From assembly GCF_000224145.3 (NCBI RefSeq), contig NC_020174.2, positions 4,221,026-4,285,025 of the forward strand: 64,000 nt of DNA, read 5' to 3'. The translations under genes were made by a program, and so were the position numbers. This document shows, piece after piece, positions 33,115-44,800 of the stretch; position 1 is the stretch's first letter; every line of letters begins with the position of its first letter. The notes beneath the pieces were generated by a model, which did not search any database, was not told the origin of the DNA, and was given only the letters and a program-made list of their open reading frames with translations. This stretch comes from Ciona intestinalis. Lineage: Eukaryota; Chordata; Ascidiacea; Phlebobranchia; Cionidae.

Positions 33115-33949
33115 ACTCAAATACAAAATGATTTAAAACGAAAAAATTGAATACGCATATTCAGCTCAGTAAAGACACTGTCTGCCTACCTACCAACCAT
33201 ATAGAAAAAAAACAACTTGAATTTCCATTAAGTGGACGATTGGGACTCGCATTACGGTGGCGGTATTATTTCCTTGTTTTTAATTGACGGGTGTATAATC
33301 AATTTGTTTTTTATTGCTGATGTGTTATTTTTGTGTTTTTATTGCTGGGATTTTTGTGCTAAAGTACCAGACACTAAGTAGTCTACATCTTCTCGTAACA
33401 GTTTCAAATTAATAAATACCAAACAAGAATGAATCTGGTGTTATATGTCAGTGCTACAACAGATAATCTTAAATCCAAACTAATAACACGCCAGTGACCA
33501 TCTTCTTTTTTAAGGGACGGCTGCCGATGGTGTCGAGTCAAGATTTGTAAACATTTGCTCAAGGTCAATGCAAACAAAGAATGGAGGTAATGCGATTCGC
33601 AAACTCGAAGTAATCACTACGATAAACAAAACAGATTACTCCGTGCGAGAAGCTCCAAAATCTCCAATAAATCTGGCCAAGCTCGCGACACGGAGCTGCG
33701 AACGACCTCGCTCAGGCGTGTGCAAGGAATTCTGCTTAAGTTTCGCCTTTTTCTCAACGGCTCGTGTTAGTTTAAATAGCCCAGAGCAATGTAATTATAC
33801 GTAAAGTGATCCAGTTACAGCTACAAGTAAAAGCAAGCGCCGAGTGGTTAATTGCAAACTGGTCGACTTAATCTAGAAAACGAGCAGTTTAATATATCTT
33901 TTGTAGATTAGAAAGTAAAGAATAGAATAAGTTGGCCAACATAGAAACA
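33115..33949. other. Intergenic DNA before the Myb/SANT-like gene
   Basis: No coding exon with good splice context seen. It should contain the divergent promoters of the eIF1 transcript (-) and the Myb/SANT-like gene (+). Confidence 0.45.
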
Positions 33950-35163
33950 ATGAACGGAAGTGCTGGGTGTAGGATACAATCCTTGCAGAAAGATTTGAAA
34001 CGAAGTCCTAACTGGAGCCCATTCGGTAAGCTAATATTGGTTACTACCAATTTTAATGTGATTTTAAAATGAGGGTTATTAAATTTAAACTTTTTCCAGA
34101 GATTCGCATATTGTGTGAGTTCGTAAAAGAAAATAAGACCCAGCTGTTTGGTTCCACGAAAAAGACGAAAGGTGTCAACGCCAATAAAAAGAAAATGTGG
34201 GAGAAAGCTGCTTCATCCATCAATGCAAGCTCCGGACGCAATCGGGATTGGATTCAAGTTAGAAAGAAATGGAAAGACCTCTCCTATTACGCGAAAAATT
34301 GCCAAAGAAAAAGTAAGTTAAAAACAAATATGGTAAAACTTCTAAAATATTGTTAACCGTTAGGTCGGTTCTGAATTTTTTCATTTCTGTGTTGAAAATT
34401 ATTTTTGTGCGATTGATAATCGATTATAAATGTAGGCAACACAAACGAAGAGGTAGGAGAACCGCTCGATTCTGAAGCGACAAATAGTGGTAATGAAAAT
34501 GGGTCACAGCGTAATTTAGAAGCCCCAGCGCTGGAACCAGACGAGATTACAACGTCATCAAATGTAACGTCATCATCTCAATCAACTCTGTCTGACATCA
34601 GCATTAAGTCGGAGCCAGAAAACTACCATATTATTTCGGATTGCACAGACGAGATTTTTAATGAAAAATGTACAGATATCTCTAGCGGAACTGTAATTAC
34701 TACTCAGCAAAGTGGGAATCAAGCAAATAAAGAAATACACGGAAGAACTAGAGCAGAAAATGTTCAAGCTGCACCTTATCGCTCGTCACAAAACTTCGCT
34801 TCTACTCCAAATACTTCTTGCCATGAGAAAATCTTGATTTCTACACCGACATGTTCGGAAACGGGAAGATACCCTGAAAATTATGCGTTTGCATCTGCGG
34901 ATCCATTAATTAGTAGCCCAGAAGGTGAATTGCGATATTACCGAAACGAACGATTGAAGATAGAACGAGAGAAGCTGGCGTTGCAGAAGGGTTTGCTCGA
35001 ATCACTTCGGGATATTTCGTATTCGGCTCGGAAGATTTCGGATCACTTGGTTCGCCGAAAACGGCGTCGGCGGTCTGGTGGATTCCAGCCTTCCAGCAAA
35101 AGAAGAAATACGAGACCGAGCCGTCGACGAACTCAGTCAGAATCAACAGACACTGAGTATTAA
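33950..35163 (+). CDS. Myb/SANT-like DNA-binding domain protein, complete
   Basis: Exons 33950-34025, 34100-34312 and 34436-35163 join in phase to 338 residues. The first hundred residues form a Myb/SANT-like module of the type found in Harbinger-derived and NAIF1-like proteins. Landmarks are NWSPFEIRILCEFVKENKTQ, KKKMWEKAASSIN and WIQVRKKWKDL, with the spaced tryptophans of that fold. The middle is acidic and Ser/Thr-rich. The C-terminal part has a charged coiled-coil-like helix (ERLKIEREKLALQKGLLESL) followed by a basic cluster (RRKRRRRSGG) that would act as a nuclear localisation signal. Likely a nuclear DNA-binding protein. No transposase partner or terminal repeats lie nearby, so it looks like a host gene rather than an active element. 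Confidence 0.82.
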
Positions 35164-36197
35164 TTTCGTTCTCGAGAGTATATGCGTTCGCATATCGATT
35201 GCTTTATGTAAAATTCATCATGAATGTTTGTAAAGTTCAATAAGAAGTCTAAAACCCTACAATATTCGGTTTCGTTTTTTTCATTCTATACCGTGCATTG
35301 CTTATAAGTTTTATGCGATAAGTCCTATATATGCGACCACACGTTCGGTAAACTGATACATTTCCGACTGGAAAGGGCGCGAAACTCTCGGCTTAACGCT
35401 GTCCATAATTAGCGTCCAATTTCCTGTGCCGGGTGTATGTCTCAAACTGATTTCAACAAAAACAAAAGCTCTGGCAATTCAATTTTGACATGAGGCGCCA
35501 ACAAACGAACATTCCAAGAAAGCCGGTGGAAAGCCAATTTCCGTATTACCACTGTTCCATTGTGTGAACAGGAGTTCCATACTTTAAACCAATTGGATAG
35601 AAACTTTCGCAATCAGGGTTTAACCACCAGTCAATCAGCGGCGAGTAATTAGAACGGTAAAGCGGACCAATTAACAAGTACCCGGTTATACGATTGGCAC
35701 CACTGTGAGTGATTATTGCAATAAAACATTGAGAATTATGTGCGTGTATTTAGAAATGTATAATTACATTGTATTGCGAATAAGCAAAGTTTGTTCATTA
35801 GTTACAAATTAACTAACACACATATGGAACAGAAGTAAAAGAAAACATTGTGCAAACTATATGTATCATAAGGCAATAATAGAGAAATTCGGTACCTATC
35901 ATCGCGGTTATCAATTACGTCGTATAGATATGAACACTTACCCCGAAGTTATAACGCGACCAGATATTACATTCATCTTCAATTACACAATCGCGAATAG
36001 ACTTTAATTTGTGACTATACATAAATTAAACTGCCAATAGCGAAATGATAAAAAAGCAAACTCGAATGGTTAAGTGGGAATTACAAAAATACAGTGATTG
36101 CACGAACCTTAAAGCTAGCTACCTTATACACAAATACCTAAAAGCAACTCAGCGCCTATTGCACTTAATGCACCAAAAGATCTCGGCGAGCAATGAA
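35164..36197. other. Convergent intergenic region
   Basis: 3' flanks of the Myb/SANT-like gene (+) and the sulfotransferase (-). No perfect AATAAA was noticed close to either stop; TTTAAT at about 36003 (ATTAAA on the minus strand) may serve the sulfotransferase. No gene seen. Confidence 0.4.
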
Positions 36198-37407
36198 CTA
36201 AAATTGAGGTGGCGGGTCGTAACCAAACAATTGGTAATCAAGACCGTAATAATGGAAAAGCGCGTTTACGTCCGCTGGGGGAACTTGCGAGTAGTGGACT
36301 CGCATCATGTCTTTTTTTATTTCCTCTGAAGTTTTAGTCTTCTGGTCGGGATAACGAACTCCGGAAGGAGCGCCGACTTTTCTGAGGATGAAGTCCGACT
36401 CCTCCTCGATGTTTTCAATCCGGAGGATATAATCGTAATTGATGTTGCAAGGGTAACAGAGATCAGTCTGTGGTTGCCAGTGACGTGGTTCGGAATAATG
36501 CGTCGGTACTTCGGAGTTCTTTGGATCAGTGAGGTATTTAACATACTCAGGGAAGCTTGGGAAAGGTTCAGATCTTGTCGGATTTTTTGAGTCGTTTCGG
36601 TAGCGGTCGATTAAGGCTTTGCCAAGTTTGGCAAACATAGGACGACCGTAGCCTTCTTTTGGAATGAATTTATCCCTGTAGGCGGAAAGAGCGCGATCGA
36701 ATGGCTCTCTCGCAACGAGGAATTTGGTATAATGCTTCATAGCGTAATCGCGAGCAGTCCTGTTTAGGTAAGATACCATGGGTAATGCAACGTCGTGAAT
36801 TTTATTCGAACCCAAATCAGACGTTTTGTTCATCTTGCTTTCAAGCACCGCGAATATTTTCAGCCAGTTACTCGTTCCTACTTTCGGAATCTGACAGTAA
36901 ACCACCTTGTGTTCGTGGTTTACGTACATCCATGGGTACTGGAACGCTCTGAAATCGAGATAAGATTACAAACCTACATCCAAGCAGCATAAACGGATAA
37001 AGCTTACCCCAGCTTGTCGAAGTTTAACGGTTTGTTGTTTCTAACGATTTTACATTCGTCGCGCAAATGTCGAATTCTTTTCTCTAATCGCTCTTTCAGA
37101 GTTTGGCTTTTGTTAGCTCCGTGTCCAGGGTAGCGACTAAGAGGCGCTTCAGGCAACCATTTCGTATTTTCGATTTTAATACTTTCAACGTTTGCTTTTA
37201 TTGTCTCCAACGTAGGGCCTTTCGTCTGCGAATGGAACGATTTTCAAGTGACTTTACGAAATACCCGGATTTCCTTTATGAAGGATATAAATTGCAAAGT
37301 GGTCTTACCTTCTGAGCTACAAACACGTGGTAGTTTATGTACACGACATTTATAACCAGAAGTGATAGCAGCATGTACTTGTTATTGAAACGGTACCGAC
37401 ACAACAT
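36198..37407 (-). CDS. Carbohydrate sulfotransferase, HNK-1/chondroitin 4-O family, complete
   Basis: Three exons on the minus strand: 37309-37407, 37008-37225, 36198-36948, all in phase, 355 residues. Residues 1-9 are cytoplasmic and basic, about 10-29 form a single signal-anchor helix (YMLLSLLVINVVYINYHVFV), and the rest is lumenal, the type II layout of Golgi sulfotransferases. The 5'-phosphosulfate-binding loop is PKVGTSNW (127-134) and the 3'-phosphate-binding motif is REPFDRALSAYRDKF (186-200). YDYILRIENIEEESDFIL matches the conserved late segment of CHST8-14 proteins. It should transfer sulfate from PAPS to a glycan; whether chondroitin, dermatan or another acceptor cannot be read from sequence. 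Start chosen at the ATG giving the membrane anchor. Confidence 0.92.
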
Positions 37408-37579
37408 AATTGAACCACCGACAATTTCAATGCAAGTACTTATAATTCCAACACCTGTGAGTTGGTCATTTTATTCCACTCTAAACAATACGGGTATTTG
37501 TTATAACATTTAATGCATATTCTTAAATATTCTAAACATCGCATTCATGGACAAGGTGCATCGTTAAAAGAGCATATAC

Positions 37580-37774
37580 AGTACTGTGGGAAAAGATCGA
37601 ACACCGTACATGGCACCGAAATCCTACAGTTTTCATCATCGTGTTTTGAACCATTAGCATCGATCTTTTAGAGTCACAGTGCTATACGGTTATAAAACTT
37701 TGTAAATATTATTTGTATGTACCACGAAATTGTGTGAGAAAGAGAATGAAATGTTCTATTTTACCTCACCTCAC
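37580..37774 (+). mobile_element. Palindromic MITE copy (family A)
   Basis: Starts AGTACTGTGGGAAAAGATCG and ends ATTTTACCTCACCTCACTT. Diverged but full length. Confidence 0.7.
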
Positions 37775-38359
37775 TTGAAATTGTTTAATATGACATACAC
37801 TTGGGTCATCAAACATTATGTCAATTGTAAACAGAAAATATAAAGTTTCATAAATGAGTCTACTAGTATGTATTACATCATGCGAACCTCCAAGCAACCA
37901 TATACTGTACGGTCCATAAGCATTTTGTCTTTACACATTCAGTACATAATTCTATGAAAGAACGATACCTCACTTTTTCTTTAAAACTATATAGACAAAC
38001 AATCGATCAAATGAAACTGTTTGTTATGGATTGCGTCTGACAGTTCTGCTGATTTCAACTAACAGTAAAATGTAATATTGTTAAACATACACTTCATTAA
38101 TACATGTCTGTTTTCTACCTGCCTATATACTCTAACTAACTGACCATACGGAAAATAACACTACTAAGCTTAATTAATCGTTAACTCTTTAGAATTTCCG
38201 CACTGCTGTTCAAACTGTGGAGAGGCCTGTTGAGAAATACTTTCCACAAACCGTATGTTGATAACAACTTCCGTGTATTCACTATATAGCTTTCGCATTG
38301 TCCTATAAGACTATAGGAGACGTGACGAATACAACACCTATTTAAAAGGCGTTTGGGTA

Positions 38360-38548
38360 AACGATGGATGGGTTATTCAGGTTTTTTTTTATCTCTCTGC
38401 TCGTCCTATTTAGCAGTAAACAGAAAAGGTTCACAAAATTATATAACCGTAGTTTCGCGACAATAAAGCAGTGTTGTTAATTGTTCAAAACTCGATAGAA
38501 AATATGGGATATAGATGCTAACAGTTTCCCACTTTACCCCACAGTTAT
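38360..38548 (-). mobile_element. Palindromic MITE copy (family A)
   Basis: CTATTTAGCAGTAAACAGAA and TTGTTAATTGTTCAAAACTC mark the minus orientation. Ends CCCACTTTACCCCACAGTT. Confidence 0.72.
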
Positions 38549-39102
38549 AATATCATTTTACAGGGACCAAACATTGAACTATTTCTCGGTAACTCACAAA
38601 ACCATACTAACACTTGACACTATATGCTGCTGTATCTATACTGACTATATATCCAATATACAAACATGCATCTGCCGGTAAAAACTGCCTTGAACCAATG
38701 ACATCATCTAGACAGGGATTGCGTGTGTGAGTAACCGGAGATTCCCAAATTATATTAAACCCCTTTAAATATTCATTTGATTGATCTGTCTGGGAAGCGC
38801 AATTAACCATTCGTCCTCTCTTCAACGCGAAATACTATAGGACTATAACTGAAATATCAAACACTTTAAAATACACCAGGAAGAAAGTATCACCTGAATT
38901 GCATTGTAACATAATTAATTTTAGGACCCCCTCCAGCTAGCAGGCAATTGCTTTTAGTATGTCATAGCAGCGGTAATTAACAGCACGGTGATTTTAGCTT
39001 TTAGTACGCCAATAAACTGTGACGATTTGATTGTCGCTTATATTTTATACATGAAGTGTGCTAATAATTTCTATTCACCCTGCTTCATTACACTTAACAT
39101 AT

Positions 39103-39285
39103 TACTGATGGGGGTAAGACTGGATATACCGTTAGAACCTAAAATCCAGATTTCTTAACGTATTTTGAACAATTAACAACGCTCTGGCTATAACGGTTGT
39201 ATAATTTTGTAAATATTCTTTATTTACTACAAAACGGGACTAGAAAAAAATAAAAACATCTTCCATCTTATACCCCACTCTGCAA
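39103..39285 (+). mobile_element. Palindromic MITE copy (family A)
   Basis: Starts TACTGATGGGGGTAAGACTG, with ATTTTGAACAATTAACAACG inside. Ends CCATCTTATACCCCACTCTG. Confidence 0.72.
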
Positions 39286-41513
39286 TATATCAAAACTATT
39301 AACAATTAATTAAAAACATTTTTAAGTTTCGCTTCATACCATCTACCAATACTAACATAAATATTTAGACTAGCGGCCTCAATTGAGAACATCTGAAGCA
39401 CTATAAAGTATATGCTATGGAGTGGATCAAGAACTGATAACGTGGCATTCCTTACTGGGCGTACAGAAAGCGCGACAATGATAATATAACCACAAATACA
39501 GATATTTTTCGAATGTAACGGGAAAAATAACTTTCGATATCAAACTCTATCAACATCATTTTCTCAAGCTACCCCTATCACTTAAGTTTTGTAAGAGTAA
39601 ACGCTGTTAACTGAATAGGTTCCGAGAAATAATAGAACTAGATTCGTAAAGAAACTGCTGTCCAAACTCTGGTTAATGATTACACGGCGAATGAAGTGCC
39701 CAGCCTATAGTAAACAATGGTTGTTAAGAGTGCTTTAGCAAAGAGACGTGTTCTTTGTTATAAAGAATTTTAACTCATTGATGGCTATACACCCATGAAT
39801 GAAATGCGTTGTTTAATAAAACACGTACAGTTTCATATATACAGATTGTAATACGAAGTTTTCGTAAAACGTGTTTCCCCAGACCAACCTCTATCTTCAA
39901 TCGATAACATCGGGGGATTATGGTACACTGCTGTACGATTATTACACATTTTCTTGTTCATATACTAATAATAAACGAGGCCAATGCTATATACCTTCTT
40001 TCTAAAGAAACTGTAGCCCAGCTGTCGCATTGATCGTTAACGTAAAAGCGCATAAACTTTATAAGTGAACTGCTTCGCAAATACGTAAACTAATTATATC
40101 AGAAGCTTCGGTATCTGTTTCGTCTGTTGCAAAGAAAATGCGATATAGGGAGCAGATATACCTTCGTAATTTAATTTGCGAAATAGAAAGCAAATAAAAT
40201 TGTCAAATTTAACTTACCGCTTGGGACGGATTAGCCAATAAATCCTGACAAAATAAATTCCTGAGTGCATTTGGTAAAAACAACTTCTGCATGAGTCACG
40301 TATTGCTGTATGGCCTACCAGCTGCCATCGAAATACAATTCTATTAATTTTTCATGCCAGTACCATAAACTCTTTATTCTTAAGCTAAATAGCATAAAAC
40401 TTCATCCGTTTTGGTGTCGCATTCTATACAGACGAACAAACTGCGCCTTTTCCATTCTAATTATTACACAAACGTGTCTGTGATTGGAGACGAGCAGTGT
40501 TTCCAAATTATATACAAAAACGTGCGAGTGAAAAAAAATAGACTAATAGGAAAATGTAGTCTATGTTCACTGGCATACATATACTTACATTAAACAGTAT
40601 AAAGGTACCGCGGCAAGACATAGTTCGAAAACACTAAAAACCTCTTAAATAGAGCTGCGATTTTCGAAAATTCTTTAACTCCGCTTGAGCGCCATCGCGC
40701 GGGTGTTATATTTACTGCTTGAACGATTGTCGGCGGTAAATGGAACGCCTGAAAACATTTCCTCTGAAAATTTAACAACTACACAGATGATTTACGATAT
40801 TTATTACACTCAGCACATGTACACGCACACACAGGTCACGTACACTGTTGCGCACGCACATGCACGTCACATTGGCGTATAACACAATTCTGTAAAGAGG
40901 AACTGGGTGAAAGAAGAAAATGAGACAATAATAAAGAAATGCGATAAAATGTAGAGTAACGATAATAGTTACCAACTATGTGCGCTAAATGCGATTATGT
41001 AATTTCGGTAGTTCTGTAATATTTTGGTGTACCACATATTCCTATTTGTTATTTAGACGATTCTTTCTTTTTAAAATGTTCAAGCTGATTTTTGTGTTAA
41101 CTTAAAACATTGTACCGCTCGATAAGCGCAAAAAGCGGACACAAAACACCAAAATAAAATAAAACGCTTTGCTACCCGCTCACCGATCATAGATAGAACC
41201 TTGTTAAAATGAGTAAACGCGAAATATACAAGGGCAAGTAAGATCTGTACAAGTGGGGTGTACCAAAACGGCCGCCGCTGCCTCGTTGTATGGTGTAATA
41301 ATAAATAAGCAAAAATATGTAAGGCGTAAATAAGAATGATTCTGCGCTAGAGTTCAATTCTACGGACCGTGTGCTCGGACAGGACAAAGTTAAAAATTGC
41401 TGACAAAAGTTTGCGCGTCTAAAATGAACCTGATTCAATGGTAAAGGAAATAATGCAACGGTTAGAAAGCTCACAATATTACAATGCTATATAATACTGA
41501 AAATTACAAGTGA

Positions 41514-41568
41514 TGACGTCACTCGATCGTCAAGTCTACCTGGGGATGACGTGGCAGTGATGACGTAA
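41514..41568. promoter_or_regulatory. Cluster of three CRE-like sites
   Basis: TGACGTCA (41514-41521), TGACGTGG (41547-41554) and TGACGTAA (41561-41568) lie within 55 bases, about 280 bases beyond the tensin stop codon. Such spacing is unusual by chance. They could bind CREB/ATF-type factors, but no target gene is obvious next to them. Confidence 0.35.
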
Positions 41569-41849
41569 CGAGGACACTCCGGTATAGGGTAGGGACTCGT
41601 AAGTGGGGTATAAACGTAAGTGGGGTGTGGTAGTTCAAAGCGGTAAACAACAGCTATACGCTCGACATGCCGATTTAAAGTCAATCAGCACGTTAAGAGT
41701 TCTCGAACATTCGGTAATGTTTCCGCTCCCCCGTACCGGTGAACCAGCACTCGGACCGGGAAGTCGGAATTGTGGTCGCTCGGGCCCTGGAACCTTATAC
41801 CATCGACTGTAAACCGAACCTGGTCGGATGAAAAACCAAGAAAATGGAC

Positions 41850-44800
41850 TTAATTGCTACCGGCCGCACCGATCAGCACTTTGGAAACGAAGTTGACAAT
41901 TGCGGGCGCTGGTTGATCCAGGTCAAGCTCGGCGAAAAGATGACAAACGTTCTCAACTGAGCTGCCTGGTTTCTTTGCAACAAAGCCAAAAACTCTGCCG
42001 AACAAAAAAGGTTCAAAGTAAGAACAAAAAAACTTGTTTAAAGTATGAACGATAAGTGGGTTTAGATTGAGCAATGTTTTTGCATGGTTACTTAGCTTGC
42101 GATTTGCAATGCAGGGAAATTACACAACATTTATGTGAAACCATTCTCAATAGATGCTCACCTTGCGTTTGGAGGACCACGGTCCTTAGAGGCATCCCAG
42201 CGACGATTATGTGGCTCCCTGGCGCTTGGGTCAAGACCACAGTAGGTAACTGTGGCGGTAGGGTAATGACGACGGAAGAAGATTCTGATAAAACAATATG
42301 GTAACATTAGAGATCATAGTTATATAGTAGGGTGGAGTGGGATACCATTAGCGGAGCATAATATCACATATTTTCTACTCGTGTTATTTACAAATAACAA
42401 CGCTATTTTAAAAACGTTGGATACAGTTGTATACTATATCGTTGGATACTATAAGTATATTGTTTGCTTGCTACCAAATGGGATGATTACAAAGAAAAAC
42501 ATGAACCGTCTTACGCAAAAAAATATAAATTTTCACCAAGAATTTATTTTAAGTTATTTTTAAATATTGTTTATGTAAACATAGTCACTTACTTTCTAGC
42601 ATTGTCAGTCAGGGTAATCCCTTGAGGGGAGACTTTGAAGTGAACGACGGAGGTTTTGATAGCTTGCCCAACGTTCTGCATACATTCACGCATCGCTCGT
42701 TCAATTGCCTTTATAAAAAATGTTAAAGAATAAATGTCAGCAAAATTTTTTGCACAATGAATGTAAAAAAACACGATGCAAACAGTAAAACTGTGTGCTA
42801 AAAGTACCTCAGGGCCAGTCAGCGATTCTGTGTCTTCACTACCAAGGTATAGAACGTTACAGGCAGCTCCTTGTTTCAGCAGCTCCACAGCTGAGTTTTG
42901 TATCTCAGTGCTATCTCGAGATGAACCGGCTGGTGGGACGTCTTGGTCTAAATAATAAACATATTTAAAAATCAGATTACCCGTATTATAACAACCGCCA
43001 ATCCCCGCCATACGAGGAAAATAAATTACATTCATTCATTTAATATGGTTATATTGTTTTAAAACATAACATTTGGATTAACTGAATAAATGACCACTCT
43101 TCTCTGTCACGGTAACAAGAATCTAAAAAAACATTTAAATTAAAATTATTTTTTCGTTCTGGATACTTACTCGAAGTTGGAATGACAAGTTTGCAGGGCA
43201 GGGCAAGGGGAGTTATTGAATGTTGGTAGATTAGAGCAGAGAGGCTTCCGAAGACTGGTTCGTTCGGACAACCCTTCAGTTTTACTCCACGTGTGCTGGG
43301 CTCGATTAGGAAATGACGTACGAGCTCGTTGTTCATGTCAGCTAAGGAAGGGATTTTGTTAAAGAAAGGTGCAAGGAGGACAAGTTAGATTCGCGGAAGT
43401 TACAACGGAACATGCCGTTTTTCAGAAATTTAAGACCATTATAGCTGTTACTGCCAGTGTTGCTAGATACCTTTCGTGGAATTAGGTTTGTCAACTGAAC
43501 CATACCAATGTCAGCGCTTACATGACTACCACTGCTTAGTCAGGTGCGTTTACGTCATCAGTTTGTGAGGTTGAGTGTAAGTATATTTAAAACAAAAGCA
43601 TCCGAGCCATACATGTAATATTGCCAAAAACAGAATTACAGTGTTAGAAAACTTACTTCCAGGTTTGGCTGTCGCAAGAACAGCGGCAGGCACTTGGTGA
43701 ACTTTCAAAGCAAGACCGAATGCCCCAGGGTAGCATCTGCTTGCTCGAACCACGAAGCTGCCTGGCGGTCTCGTTCGCAGCATCGCGTGCGCCTGAAAGT
43801 GTGTTACGGTTATGCTGGTGTATATGAGCGAGTATATCGACGGTTACAAAGTTACATACCTGGTCACGGTTAATTTCAGGCTTGTACCAGTAGGCAGTAG
43901 TGTCTTTAATAAACTTCGGAGGGGTACCGGCAATGTTTGCTTGTGAGACTTCGTGGGCGAGCTTCTCAATGTCTAGGAAAAGTAAACGGCTTAAAAGAAT
44001 TCAGAGAAAGTTAAGCCCTACTTTTGTACATGCAGAAACTACGGGTAATTGGACAATAGTCAACTTTATATTGACTTAAATCGTAAATGTTGTTTACTAT
44101 GTTTTTTTGTAGACTTATAGCTTGCTTACCTGATACGGATGAAGCGCTAGTTCTGCCAGAGGCAGGAGAGCTTAAACCACCCTCATCGGAGGATATAAGA
44201 TGATGACCGCCTGCAGAAGAAGACGAATTTATGAATAGCTAATTTAAAATTAATGTTAAAAAAGGCTTTACTTAACAACAGAACTGTAAGATTTGATTAC
44301 TTCCGAAAAAGTTGATTAGCGTTAACAGGTTCATGTTTAGTGATATTAATTGTATTTTCGACTTCAACAAAAAGTAAATTTATCTTTTCCTGTTAAACTT
44401 ATATAATACACGCACCATGTCGGTCGTACGCTGAAAGCTGGCTTTCTCTTTTGTTTATGTGGGTGAAGGGGTATTGTCCGGAACCCGACACTGGTGACCC
44501 CGCAGAGTGAGGAGAAGTTTGGGATGCTCCGCCAAGGTATCCACTACCGCCGGTGGAAGTGCTGCGGATGCTGCTAGCGGAGTGACGACTTGAATCTTTG
44601 GGAATGTTGTGAGAATACCGATCCTTCTGATAAGCGAGATGTGGATGGTGGCCGGAAGCGCTTCCTCCAGACAGCAGAGAGTCGTTGCTCCCGTTCAAGC
44701 TGCGAGTTCCTATATAAAGAGAATAATGATATTAGACTATTATTTTGTTTAATATATGGCTGAGTATTTAGACAACCTATTAGAGAACAATGGTTTGTAA

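Larger units (their letters stand above)
37408..41849. other. Intergenic region between the sulfotransferase and tensin genes
   Basis: About 4.4 kb with no supported coding exon. It contains three MITE copies, a CA-rich patch near 40795-40870, and a cluster of CRE-like sites at 41514-41568. The left part should include the sulfotransferase promoter and the right part the tensin 3' untranslated region. Confidence 0.5.

Noticed and set aside
33568-33804. A 78-codon plus-strand frame before the Myb/SANT-like gene
   Set aside because: No splice connection to 33950 and no recognisable sequence features.
33950-35163. A Harbinger transposon
   Set aside because: Only the Myb/SANT-like protein is present, spliced as a host gene, with no transposase and no terminal inverted repeats found nearby.
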